NCBI GenBank assembly: GCA_022562855.1
Contig: JADFON010000004.1
Span: 1-16,993, forward strand
Length of the DNA stretch: 16,993 bases
Source: Candidatus Zhuqueibacterota bacterium
GTDB taxonomy: Bacteria; SM23-31
Direction of reading: 5' to 3'
Positions 7,848 through 15,796 of the stretch are shown piece by piece (position 1 is the first letter of the stretch; the number at the start of each line of letters is the position of its first letter). A program made the position numbers and the translations under genes. A model generated the notes under the pieces. It did not search any database. It saw only the letters and a program-made list of their open reading frames with translations, and was not told the origin of the DNA.

Positions 7848-10487
7848 ATGCAAACATTCTATACATTATTTGTACTTTTTGCGGTATTTTTCAATTCGAT
7901 GATAACCGTAGACGCCGGGCAGTCTAATATTACTGCTTTGATTAATGCCGAGTATAAAAATGTACCTGAAGAATCAAGTGTGTTTTCTGTTGGTGAATTC
8001 AGAAAAACAATAGATCTCAATGGCGAATGGGAAATTAAAATAGGCGATAATGAAACCTGGCACAAAATACATATTCCCAGTTCACTGAATTACAAAGAAA
8101 AGCTGCATTTCAGGAAGAGTTTTCACATTCCGTCTGATGCTGTGAACTATCATTCTAATTTAATTGCACTCGGGATAAATTACAGCAGCGCTATAAAACT
8201 GAACGGTACGTATATCGGGTCACATTCAGCAGGTAATACAAGTTTTTCTATAGATATTCTAGATCGCATTTTAAAGCCCGGACAAGACAACCTTATAGAA
8301 ATCGAAATTGACAAATTGACAAATTCTGAAGCTTCCGATCTTTTAAGACCACAGCCGTGGAGTTGGAAACATTACACCGGTATCGTACGGGAAATATATA
8401 TTCAACTGCTCCCTAAGATATCATTGACAGATTGGAATATGAGTTATAATTTCAAGAATAATTTAAGCGACTGTGAAACAGTCTTTACTTTTACATTCCA
8501 AAATTTTAATCAAATTTCAGACAGAAACGCGCTTGGTGCCAGCACTAATATTCGTCAAGAAAATATACAAGAATTTGGTTACTTTGTAGAAATATACAAT
8601 TTGGATTCCGGTAAATTAGTTAAAGACAATAGGGCTAATCCGAAATTTATAAATATACACCAAACTGTGCAGGATACTATGTTGCTGGAATTTAAAGATG
8701 TTGAATTATGGTCGCCTGAAAATCCTGTTCTTTACCAACTAAGAATTACATTAATAAGGCAAAATAATATTCAAATTGACAACTTTCGCTCTCAATTCGG
8801 GTTCAGGGAGATTAAGGTAGATAATAATGGATTTACTCTCAATGGTTTACCTGTAATGCTTAAGGGAGTGTACCGTGTTGAGCAGCATCCTGATTATGGT
8901 ATTTCGATACCCTGGAGCAAACAATTGGAGGATTTGCGCTTAATCAAAGACCTCGGTTTGAACATAGTCAGATCTGGTCCCTATCCAAATCATCCCTATT
9001 TTTATGAATTGTGTGACCAACTGGGCATAATGGTACTGGAAGAAATTCCGGTATCTCAAATTCCTGGACATTTTATAGCTAAACAAAAAAACATTGACTA
9101 CTCTACAGCCATTTTGCAAGAAATGATTAATCGCGACAGGCATCATCCATCTATAATAGGATGGGGACTGGGTTCAAACTTGGATGTATCGAGTGCAGGA
9201 ACCGCTCTCTATTTGACTAACTTAGCGGAGACGGCGCGTGAAATCGATAATAGGCTCCTGTATTATTCATCAGAAATTGTAGAAAAAGATATATGTGTTG
9301 ATATTACAGATTTCAAATTAACCGATTTTTACAGTCCGGATATCGAATTTTTAAAAAATCTTCTTACTTATATTCGAAACGATTTACCGGATAAACCTCT
9401 TTTCATTGGAAGAATCGGTTCAGTCGTAAATCCCGGTATTGGAGGAGAGGGGTATCTCAATCCGAATTCACTTGAACACCAGGCTAAATACGTCAGCGAT
9501 TTATACAATTTAGCCAATGAAGAGGAAGATATTCATGGAATCATTTTCTGGAGTTTTGCCGATTGGGAGGGAGATATTCCGTTACTATCCTCGGGTCCAA
9601 CGCCTGATAACACATTGTACAGGCGCGGATTGCTTACAGAAAACCGGGAGCATAGGTTGGCTTATCAAAATTTACGTGCAACGATATTGAACAATAATTA
9701 TTCTACTCTTTCTTCAGGAAACCCATTTGAAAATTCACAAGAAAATTTTATTTACGTTGGGTTTCTCATTATTATAATATTAATAGGGGCGCTTAAGCAA
9801 CATAGGTGGTTTGGTCAAAATTTTCGCAGATCATTACTATTTCCGAAAATATTTTTCGAAGATATACTTGAAAAAAGAAATATGCAAAACTGGCAAACCA
9901 ATTTGCTTAGTCTTGTGATTTCCTCGGGATTAGCCCTGGGGATCGCAAGCCTCTGCTTCTATTATAAGCAAAATATCTACTTTGATTTAATCATAACGCA
10001 ATTTTTCTTACCGGTGATGTTGAAAAATATTGTAATTTATCTAATCTGGCATCCCTTATTAAATATCATTTTCATAACTTTGTTAATATTTTTAAGTATT
10101 GTTTTTATAGCGGTTATACATAATCTTATATTTCTTTTTTTGGGGGCTGGAGGGGGATTGACAAAATCTTTTAATGTAATCGTCTGGTCGGGAAGTAATT
10201 TAGTGTTCGTTCTTTTATTTATGATACCATTCTATTCTGCCTTACAAAATAGTGCGACACTGCCGGTGTATGCTGTGATTGCGGTGATTTTTCTTTTATG
10301 GTATATCAACAGATTTATATTAGCTCTAAAGGTTACGTATCAAACAAATTTTAAATTGTCATTAATCAGCTATATAGCTATCATTATAGTTTTAACGGGT
10401 GGTTTCAATTATTTTTTCCAATACAAGTATCAATCTTTTACTTACACAAAAATGTACTTGAATTCAATTAACTCTCAACTCAAATGA
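7848..10487 (+). CDS. GH2-like protein with altered catalytic residues fused to a Yip1-like membrane domain
   Basis: From the ATG at 7848 the protein is 879 residues. That start places a signal-like hydrophobic segment first (MQTFYTLFVLFAVFFN). A TTG at 7761 would add 29 residues. Residues about 50-190 form the sugar-binding beta-sandwich of glycoside hydrolase family 2. An immunoglobulin-like domain follows, then a TIM barrel from about 322 with 'GVYRVEQHPDYG', 'RDRHHPSIIGWGL' and 'IIFWSFADW'. Where active GH2 enzymes have the acid/base in W-x-x-x-N-E, this protein has W-G-L-G-S-N (Asn codon at 9177-9179). Where they have T-E-Y-G with the nucleophile, it has G-R-I-G (Arg codon at 9411-9413). 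Beta-glycosidase activity is therefore doubtful. The last 230 residues hold about six or seven membrane segments resembling a Yip1 domain. It ends 6 nt before smc, so the two are probably co-transcribed. Domain calls are motif-based; the role is unknown. Confidence 0.8.
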   Translation: MQTFYTLFVLFAVFFNSMITVDAGQSNITALINAEYKNVPEESSVFSVGEFRKTIDLNGEWEIKIGDNETWHKIHIPSSLNYKEKLHFRKSFHIPSDAVNYHSNLIALGINYSSAIKLNGTYIGSHSAGNTSFSIDILDRILKPGQDNLIEIEIDKLTNSEASDLLRPQPWSWKHYTGIVREIYIQLLPKISLTDWNMSYNFKNNLSDCETVFTFTFQNFNQISDRNALGASTNIRQENIQEFGYFVEIYNLDSGKLVKDNRANPKFINIHQTVQDTMLLEFKDVELWSPENPVLYQLRITLIRQNNIQIDNFRSQFGFREIKVDNNGFTLNGLPVMLKGVYRVEQHPDYGISIPWSKQLEDLRLIKDLGLNIVRSGPYPNHPYFYELCDQLGIMVLEEIPVSQIPGHFIAKQKNIDYSTAILQEMINRDRHHPSIIGWGLGSNLDVSSAGTALYLTNLAETAREIDNRLLYYSSEIVEKDICVDITDFKLTDFYSPDIEFLKNLLTYIRNDLPDKPLFIGRIGSVVNPGIGGEGYLNPNSLEHQAKYVSDLYNLANEEEDIHGIIFWSFADWEGDIPLLSSGPTPDNTLYRRGLLTENREHRLAYQNLRATILNNNYSTLSSGNPFENSQENFIYVGFLIIIILIGALKQHRWFGQNFRRSLLFPKIFFEDILEKRNMQNWQTNLLSLVISSGLALGIASLCFYYKQNIYFDLIITQFFLPVMLKNIVIYLIWHPLLNIIFITLLIFLSIVFIAVIHNLIFLFLGAGGGLTKSFNVIVWSGSNLVFVLLFMIPFYSALQNSATLPVYAVIAVIFLLWYINRFILALKVTYQTNFKLSLISYIAIIIVLTGGFNYFFQYKYQSFTYTKMYLNSINSQLK

Positions 10488-10493
10488 AACGGT

Positions 10494-13400
10494 ATGTATT
10501 TATCTAGTGTAGAATTGACCGGTTTTAAATCATTTGCTCATAAAACAAAGCTTATGTTTCATGAGGGTATCACTGCCATTGTCGGTCCAAATGGTTGTGG
10601 AAAAACCAATATTGTTGACTCAATACGTTGGGTTCTCGGTGAGCAAAGATCATCCGTGTTGCGTAGTGATAAAATGGAAAATGTTATCTTTGGCGGCACG
10701 ATGAACAGACGCAGACTCGGATTTGCCGAAGTTTCCCTGGTAATTGAAAACACGAAAAATATTTTGCCGAGTGATTATTCTGAAATAATGATCACTCGGC
10801 GTCTTTACCGTTCCGGTGAAAGCGATTATTTACTAAATAAACAGATTTGCAGATTAAAAGATATATCGAACCTGCTCATGGATAGCGGGATGAGCGCAGA
10901 CGCCTACTCAGTAATAGAGTTGAGCATGATTGAATTGCTCCTCAACGATAAAGATGACTACCGGAAAAAACTATTTGAGGAAGCCGCGGGCATAACAAAA
11001 TATAAAGCCAAAAGGCAGGAAGCGTTACGTAAACTCGAAGCAACAAAAAAGGATGTTGTTAGAGTAAAAGATATAATTATTGAAATTGAAAGGAATGTCA
11101 ATTCTTTAAGAAACCAGGTGAATCGCGCTTCAAGATATGAAAGAATGAAAACGGAATTAGTCGAAGTTGAAAAACAGTATTACAACTGCAAGCGCGTTGA
11201 ATTAATGGATAGAAAGGTTCCTCTTGAAAGAGAAATTAAGGAAATCTCTAATCGTCTTACGGCGTTATCCGGGAAATCGGTTAAGAATAAGGCTGTAATA
11301 GAAAAAACGCAAAACGAAATCCTTGAAAAACAAGATAAACTTGCAAATGCTCAGGACAAATTGAATAAATTCACAGAACTTGTAAGGTCAACTGACAGCA
11401 ATCTTGCAAAATTACAGGAAAGATTTTCGTCACTCAATGAAACAAAAACACGCCTTTTGTCTGAAAAATTTCGCTTAGAAGTGAAGTTAAAAGAGCATCA
11501 TGGCAGGATCAAACATACAAAAAAAGAACTTGACGAAATAAAATTGAAATTTCAATACGCAGAAGTTTCGTTCAAGAAAAGCGATGAAGAACGCGAAATA
11601 TTTCTAAAAAATTATAGAAAAGGTAAGGCAGTTATCGCCGAAAAAAGTCAAAGCGCTATTGACATAATAAAAGAACTGGAAGCATCGATCCGGGAAAAAG
11701 ATACTGTTGAAAGAGACATCCGTGAAAAAACAAGTCATATAGAGGAACTATATGAAAAGATCAAAGATGCCTCAGAAAAACTTGACGGTCTCCGGGAAAA
11801 AAGTTCTATGTTGAAAAAGGATGTAGAGTCCTTAACATCAAAAGAAAATCTTTTGAAAAGTAACATCCAAAAAGAAAAGGAATTATTAGACAAGTCTGAA
11901 GTGGAGATAAGAATACTTGAAAGCAGACAAAACAATTTAAATATTTCTCTTGAATCCCAGCGTACCAAACATGATTTTTTGGTGAATCTGACCGAAGAAT
12001 ATGAGGGTATGCCAGGTGGGATTGTAGAGGTGTTACGAGCTAAAAGCAAACTCCAGGGTATTCTTGGTACAGTTGGAGAGCTGATTGACGTTCCCGCGAA
12101 ATACACAAAAGCTGTTGAAGCCTCATTAGGCGAACAAGCATATTATGTTGTGGTTGACAAATACGAGAATGTATTATCTGCAATTAATTATTTGCAGAAA
12201 TCTCAGGCAGGGGGGGTAACATTTTTAGCAATTGACAGAATCCAGGCAATGAAAAATAAACCGGGCTTTGACGGAAAGAAAAAAGGGAGAAACGAGCATA
12301 ATGGATTTTCTCCGTTAATAGAGAAAATTTCCTTTCAGAATGAGTATGATTCCCTTTACACCGTTCTAATCGGAGACGTATTGTTTTCTGAAAACGGAGA
12401 TGTTTCCTGGAAAAATGAGTATTCAAATTTGCCAGATAATAGATTTGTCGATTCAAAAGGAAATATTTTAACCGGCGGATCGATTTTTACTAAAATCGGT
12501 CCGAACAATGATGATTCGACAAGTATTATTGGGAGAAAAGAGCGTATTGCAGAAATTGAAAAAAACATAAAAAATCTTTCCAAAGATTTAGATAAAATAG
12601 CCGTAACGATCAGAAATCAGAATAATTCGAAAACCGAATCAAAAGAATTGCTTAGTCCTTTACAGTTGGGCGACCTGAACTTGTGGAATCGGGTCGTCCT
12701 CGCCCCCTTGACACGCGCTAGAGCAGGCGCGGAACGAATGCCGAATGAATTGATGGCCGAATACTACTCTCAAAGATCGTCGGCAGGTCTTCTCATTTCA
12801 GAGGCGACTGTTATTTCCAAACAAGGCATAGGTTGGATCAATACGCCGGGAATTTACTCCGATGAGCAGGCTGAAGCTTGGAAAAAAATTACTGGCGCGG
12901 TCCATGACAAGGGATCAAAGATATTTCTGCAACTTTGGCATTGCGGTAGAGCCTCGCACAGCGCTTTTCATGATGGCAAACCCACCGTGGCTCCCTCAGC
13001 GGTAAAACTAAATGGTGAATACATACATACTCCACTTGGAAAGAAAGGTTATGAAACTCCACGGGCGCTTAATACCGATGAAATTCCTGAAATTATAGAG
13101 GACTATAAAAAAGCCGCCAGCCGAGCCAAAGAAGCAGGGTTCGATGGCGTAGAGATTCATGGCGCTAATGGGTACCTTATAGATCAATTCCTCCAGTCGA
13201 AAACGAATAAACGGACTGATCGTTATGGGGGAAATCTGGAAAACCGGTTTCGGTTTCTTCAAGAAATAGTAAATGTGGTCACTGAAATCTGGCCAGCAAA
13301 TAGAGTCAGTGTTCGATTGAGTCCGAATGGAAATTTCAACAATATGGGTTCTGAAGATTACCGGGAAACTTTTACCTACATTGCCAGCCAACTCGACAAG

Positions 13401-13727
13401 ATAGGCCTAGCTTTTCTGCATGTTGTTGACGGCCTCGCGCTTGGTTTCCATGAGCTTGGAGACCCTATGAAATTAAGCGAATTTCGCCAGGTTTTTTCGG
13501 GTCCGGTTATGGGAAATTGTGGATATACGCAAGAGACGGCGGAGATGGCGATCAAAGCAAAAGAAGCGGACCTGATAGCGTTTGGGCGGCCTTTTATCAG
13601 CAATCCAGATCTTGTGGAACGGTTTCGTAATGGCTGGTCATTGGCTAACGACGCAGATATGGGTTCATGGTATTCATTTGAAAAGGAAGGATACACTGAT
13701 TTTACCTTTTATAACAATGTGTCGTAA
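10494..13727 (+). CDS. smc: Chimeric reading frame: N-terminal SMC joined to Old Yellow Enzyme
   Basis: One open frame of 1,077 codons encodes parts of two unrelated proteins. Residues 1 to about 716 are chromosome-segregation ATPase SMC: Walker A 'GPNGCGKTN' at 31-39, 'FEEAAGITKY' at 161-170, a coiled coil from about 170 to 500, the hinge at about 503-665 (including 'GMPGGIVEVL'), and the start of the returning coil. The 'YSVIEL..M' segment (138-145) replaces the usual IGQG and is the FCB-group form. Normal SMC runs to roughly 1,150-1,200 residues. Here the second coil and the C-terminal head, with signature motif and Walker B, are missing, so this half could not form a working ATPase. From about 718 the sequence is a whole OYE. 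The ATG at 10494 is 6 nt after the GH2-Yip1 stop; no strong ribosome binding site is seen, so translational coupling is likely. The frame is directly visible; that it makes one functional protein is doubtful. Confidence 0.85.
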   Translation: MYLSSVELTGFKSFAHKTKLMFHEGITAIVGPNGCGKTNIVDSIRWVLGEQRSSVLRSDKMENVIFGGTMNRRRLGFAEVSLVIENTKNILPSDYSEIMITRRLYRSGESDYLLNKQICRLKDISNLLMDSGMSADAYSVIELSMIELLLNDKDDYRKKLFEEAAGITKYKAKRQEALRKLEATKKDVVRVKDIIIEIERNVNSLRNQVNRASRYERMKTELVEVEKQYYNCKRVELMDRKVPLEREIKEISNRLTALSGKSVKNKAVIEKTQNEILEKQDKLANAQDKLNKFTELVRSTDSNLAKLQERFSSLNETKTRLLSEKFRLEVKLKEHHGRIKHTKKELDEIKLKFQYAEVSFKKSDEEREIFLKNYRKGKAVIAEKSQSAIDIIKELEASIREKDTVERDIREKTSHIEELYEKIKDASEKLDGLREKSSMLKKDVESLTSKENLLKSNIQKEKELLDKSEVEIRILESRQNNLNISLESQRTKHDFLVNLTEEYEGMPGGIVEVLRAKSKLQGILGTVGELIDVPAKYTKAVEASLGEQAYYVVVDKYENVLSAINYLQKSQAGGVTFLAIDRIQAMKNKPGFDGKKKGRNEHNGFSPLIEKISFQNEYDSLYTVLIGDVLFSENGDVSWKNEYSNLPDNRFVDSKGNILTGGSIFTKIGPNNDDSTSIIGRKERIAEIEKNIKNLSKDLDKIAVTIRNQNNSKTESKELLSPLQLGDLNLWNRVVLAPLTRARAGAERMPNELMAEYYSQRSSAGLLISEATVISKQGIGWINTPGIYSDEQAEAWKKITGAVHDKGSKIFLQLWHCGRASHSAFHDGKPTVAPSAVKLNGEYIHTPLGKKGYETPRALNTDEIPEIIEDYKKAASRAKEAGFDGVEIHGANGYLIDQFLQSKTNKRTDRYGGNLENRFRFLQEIVNVVTEIWPANRVSVRLSPNGNFNNMGSEDYRETFTYIASQLDKIGLAFLHVVDGLALGFHELGDPMKLSEFRQVFSGPVMGNCGYTQETAEMAIKAKEADLIAFGRPFISNPDLVERFRNGWSLANDADMGSWYSFEKEGYTDFTFYNNVS
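12630..12660. other. SMC/OYE junction (likely chimera or recombination breakpoint)
   Basis: SMC-like coiled-coil sequence ends within 'NNSKTESKE' (residues 710-718), and OYE similarity starts at 'LLSPLQLGDLNL' (719-730). GC is 14/60 in 12541-12600, 21/60 in 12601-12660 and 36/60 in 12661-12720. No repeat, transposon end or integrase lies nearby. 'SKELLS' could belong to either parent protein, so the exact breakpoint may sit in a short stretch of shared sequence. Confidence 0.7.
12648..13727 (+). other. Old Yellow Enzyme / NemA-like ene-reductase module
   Basis: About 360 residues, the normal length of the family, homologous to FMN-dependent OYE proteins such as N-ethylmaleimide reductase. 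These use NAD(P)H to reduce activated C=C bonds or nitro groups in the cytoplasm. Visible in fusion numbering: 'APLTRARA' with FMN-contacting T740; 'QLWHCGR' (813-819); the substrate-anchoring H889 and N892 in 'IHGANGYL', with Y894 as the likely proton donor; 'FGRPFISNPDL' (1030-1040) at the phosphate-binding loop. A TTG at 12648 (residue 719) could serve as its own start but has only a weak purine-rich leader; more likely its native start codon lies beyond the breakpoint. Composition matches the following genes, not smc. It heads a run of + genes ending with an SDR, which suggests a shared redox role. Confidence 0.85.
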
Positions 13728-13827
13728 ATATTAGAAAGTTTTCGAGTTTGCTGGATGGACTCCAAAATTGAACGCTGGAATTAGATCGTGAAATAATTGG
13801 AACACACTATCATGAGTGAGGTAACGC

Positions 13828-14243
13828 ATGTTCAAGATAATAAATGGATTTAACAAAGGTCTTCTCGCCATGGCAAAACCCTGGCAGGCATGGATGGTCC
13901 TGCTTGTAACGGTAAACATGGTATCGCCTTTTTTTTTCTGGAAAAACCGGAAGCGATAGTGGCGCTGGCCGGATTCTTTACCAGCTTTTTCATCATGTTA
14001 AGCCTGTTTGCCAGGTTTGGATTTATGAGGCTTCTCGGTCTCGGCCATATTCCATGGCTATTCACCGTCCCCTGGCTGTATTTACAATTAGGCCAGGCTG
14101 TAGATGGAAGCCCATTTTATTATTGGCTTCTTGCAGTAATCGTTGTCGACAGCATTTCATTGGCAATTGACGCGGTGGATGTCGCCCGCTATTGGATGGG
14201 TGAACGGCAACCCACTTTTCCCGAAAAAATTAATGCTTATTAA
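13828..14243 (+). CDS. Small multi-pass membrane protein, frameshifted at a T9 run
   Basis: The gene is broken in this sequence. The ATG at 13828, with GAGG six bases upstream, starts 'MFKIINGFNKGLLAMAKPWQ' and a first hydrophobic helix ('WMVLLVTVNMV'), then stops soon after nine T at 13929-13937. The next frame carries on directly from the T run with 'LEKPEAIVALAGFF' and runs to 14243. One extra T would join the two into a 138-residue protein with about four membrane helices. Downstream landmarks are 'FARFGFMRLLGLGHIPWLF' and 'SLAIDAVDVARYWMGER'. A start at 13890 would yield 117 residues but begins with out-of-frame, non-hydrophobic sequence, so I regard it as spurious. A sequencing or assembly homopolymer error is the simplest cause; a true mutation or slippage is possible. 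Function unknown; it sits between the OYE and DUF5069 genes. Confidence 0.7.
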
Positions 14244-14282
14244 ATTTCCACCAATGTTTAACGATTTATAAGGAGATAGATC

Positions 14283-14720
14283 ATGAATGTTATAGAGAAA
14301 GTTGAGTCGTTGGATTTGAATACTGCGGTTCCCCGGAGTTCGAGGGAAACGATGGCAGGCATTGCCCATCTTCCGCGCATGATCGACAAAGCGCGTTCAT
14401 ATCAAAACAGCACTCTTGGCGAATATATTTATCCATGCCCGCTAGACCACATTATTTTACGGCATCTGGAAGTTAACCCGGAAGATTTTGCAGAACTGGC
14501 CAAGTTGAACGACGATGAGCAATTGAGCGTATGGACTAGCGCGGCCACCCGGGGCCGAAGCCGTAAAGAGCTGGACCTTGTCAACGGGAAAATCTTAAAC
14601 CGAAAAGTGGACCCTGATGACATGCCTTATTTCCTGAAAGCGCGAAACCAGATTGCCCCAACCCGAACCGATGTTACGACCTGGGACGATCTAATAAATT
14701 TGGAGGAAGGACATATTTAA
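14283..14720 (+). CDS. DUF5069 domain protein
   Basis: A 145-residue soluble protein. The N-terminal half has conserved blocks I associate with DUF5069: 'PRSSRETMAGIAHLPRMIDK' (17-36) and 'GEYIYPCPLD' (46-55). No signal peptide or membrane helix is seen. The function of the family is not established; the invariant basic and cysteine-containing motifs suggest a ligand- or cofactor-binding pocket, which is speculation. AAGGAGAT, just before the ATG at 14283, is a strong ribosome binding site and nearly the same as the one before the next gene. The gene lies 39 nt after the membrane protein and 52 nt before the SDR, on the same strand, so it is probably part of one operon with the OYE module. 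Confidence 0.82.
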   Translation: MNVIEKVESLDLNTAVPRSSRETMAGIAHLPRMIDKARSYQNSTLGEYIYPCPLDHIILRHLEVNPEDFAELAKLNDDEQLSVWTSAATRGRSRKELDLVNGKILNRKVDPDDMPYFLKARNQIAPTRTDVTTWDDLINLEEGHI

Positions 14721-14772
14721 TGAAATCTTTCCCTATCAAAACAACTTTAATTGAATAAAAGGAGATCAAATA

Positions 14773-15540
14773 ATGAACACTCAAAATCAACCGCTAGCCC
14801 TGATCGTTGGAGGCTCCTCTGGAATGGGAAAAGGGTCTGCAAAACGTCTTCTGAACCGTGGGGTAGAGGTCATCCTGCTGTCACGCAATGCGGATAAGTT
14901 GAAAAAAACTAAAGCTGAATTGGATGCGCATGGAGAGGTTCAAACCTTTGCGGCAGACCTTCACGACCCAGAGCAGGTCGGCAATTTCATCAACCGCATC
15001 AAGGAAGAAAAAAGGCATATCAAGTATCTGGTAAACGCCGCTGGTGTTTTCAAACCAACTCCATTTTTGGACCACACCGCACAAGACTATGACAAGTACC
15101 TGGGATTGAATAAAAGCATCTTCTTCATCACCCAGGCGGTGGCCGAGAATATGAAACGAAACGGCGGCGGATCGATCGTCAACATCGGGTCCATGTGGGC
15201 CAAACAGGCAATCAAGGCTACGCCTTCCTCGGCGTACTCCATGGCCAAGGCTGGCCTGCATGCGTTGACACAGCATCTGGCTATGGAACTTGGAGACTAC
15301 AACATCCGTGTAAATGCCGTTTCTCCCGCAGTGGTGCATACGCCTATTTATGGCGAGTTTATTGACCCTGCCAATATTGAAGAGACACTTTCTAAATTTA
15401 ACAGTTTCCATCCTATCGGGCGCATTGGCCAAGTTGAGGACATTGTGCCCGTTATCGATATGCTTCTCTCAGATAACTCCAGTTGGGTCACCGGAGCGAT
15501 CTGGGATGTTGATGGCGGAGTGATGGCTGGCAGAAATTAA
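14773..15540 (+). CDS. Short-chain dehydrogenase/reductase (SDR)
   Basis: A 255-residue classical SDR of normal length, expected to be a cytoplasmic NAD(P)(H)-dependent oxidoreductase. The Rossmann cofactor motif reads G13-G14-SS-G17-M-G19 with glycine in place of the usual initial threonine. R38 in 'LLSRN' after beta-2 hints at NADPH preference. 'NAAG' (88-91) follows. The catalytic set is N113, S140, Y155 and K159 ('YSMAK'). The gap between S140 and Y155 is a few residues longer than in FabG-type enzymes. '[11 protein letters not shown]' near the C-terminus is the standard SDR end motif. AAGGAGATC precedes the ATG. It is the last gene of the apparent operon and is followed by a strong terminator. 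Acting with the OYE on an unsaturated carbonyl compound is plausible, but the substrate is unknown. Confidence 0.9.
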   Translation: MNTQNQPLALIVGGSSGMGKGSAKRLLNRGVEVILLSRNADKLKKTKAELDAHGEVQTFAADLHDPEQVGNFINRIKEEKRHIKYLVNAAGVFKPTPFLDHTAQDYDKYLGLNKSIFFITQAVAENMKRNGGGSIVNIGSMWAKQAIKATPSSAYSMAKAGLHALTQHLAMELGDYNIRVNAVSPAVVHTPIYGEFIDPANIEETLSKFNSFHPIGRIGQVEDIVPVIDMLLSDNSSWVTGAIWDVDGGVMAGRN

Positions 15541-15578
15541 TAATAGAGCGAAGCAAATAAAAATATCCCAACCTATCT

Positions 15579-15594
15579 CGAAAATTAATTTTCG
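15579..15594. repeat. 16-bp perfect palindrome
   Basis: CGAAAATTAATTTTCG is self-complementary over all 16 bases and lies 38 bases after the SDR stop codon. It could fold as a weak hairpin in RNA, but the AT centre leaves no proper loop. It could equally be a protein-binding site or chance. The gene's main terminator is the stronger hairpin further downstream. Confidence 0.35.
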
Positions 15595-15673
15595 CGCAAC
15601 ATAAATTCTAACCCGGAAAAACTGGCAGGGTTGATGCTTTAGACAGTCTAATTATTGGGAAAATTACTGGGTC

Positions 15674-15710
15674 AATAACTCCTGCAAGCGCCTGCAGGAG
15701 TTATTTATTA
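15674..15710. terminator. Bidirectional rho-independent terminator
   Basis: AATAACTCCTGCA (15674-15686) and its exact complement TGCAGGAGTTATT (15693-15705) form a perfect 13-bp stem around the 6-base loop AGCGCC. A T-rich stretch follows on the + side, but on the minus side only the stem's own AATAA/TTATT end serves. It lies between the convergent SDR gene (+) and glyQ (-), the expected place for a terminator serving both. The rest of 15541-15796 holds no gene I can support. Confidence 0.85.
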
Positions 15711-15796
15711 TACTGACATCAAAATTTCAAAACGCTTTGCGCCGCAATTATTATTTATTTGGGTAGTGAAGAGAGTTATCTATGCCAGTATCAGCG

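Noticed and set aside
10494-13727. A genuine bifunctional SMC-ene-reductase
   Set aside because: The SMC part lacks the C-terminal ATPase head and half of its coiled coil, and composition changes sharply at the join; chimera or breakpoint is more likely.
14720-14758. 12-codon frame starting in the DUF5069 stop codon ([12 protein letters not shown])
   Set aside because: Too short, poorly spaced from the nearest GGAGG, and no sign of conservation can be judged.
14881-15432. A 183-codon minus-strand frame inside the SDR gene
   Set aside because: The + frame has all SDR motifs and a good ribosome binding site; the antisense frame shows no family features.
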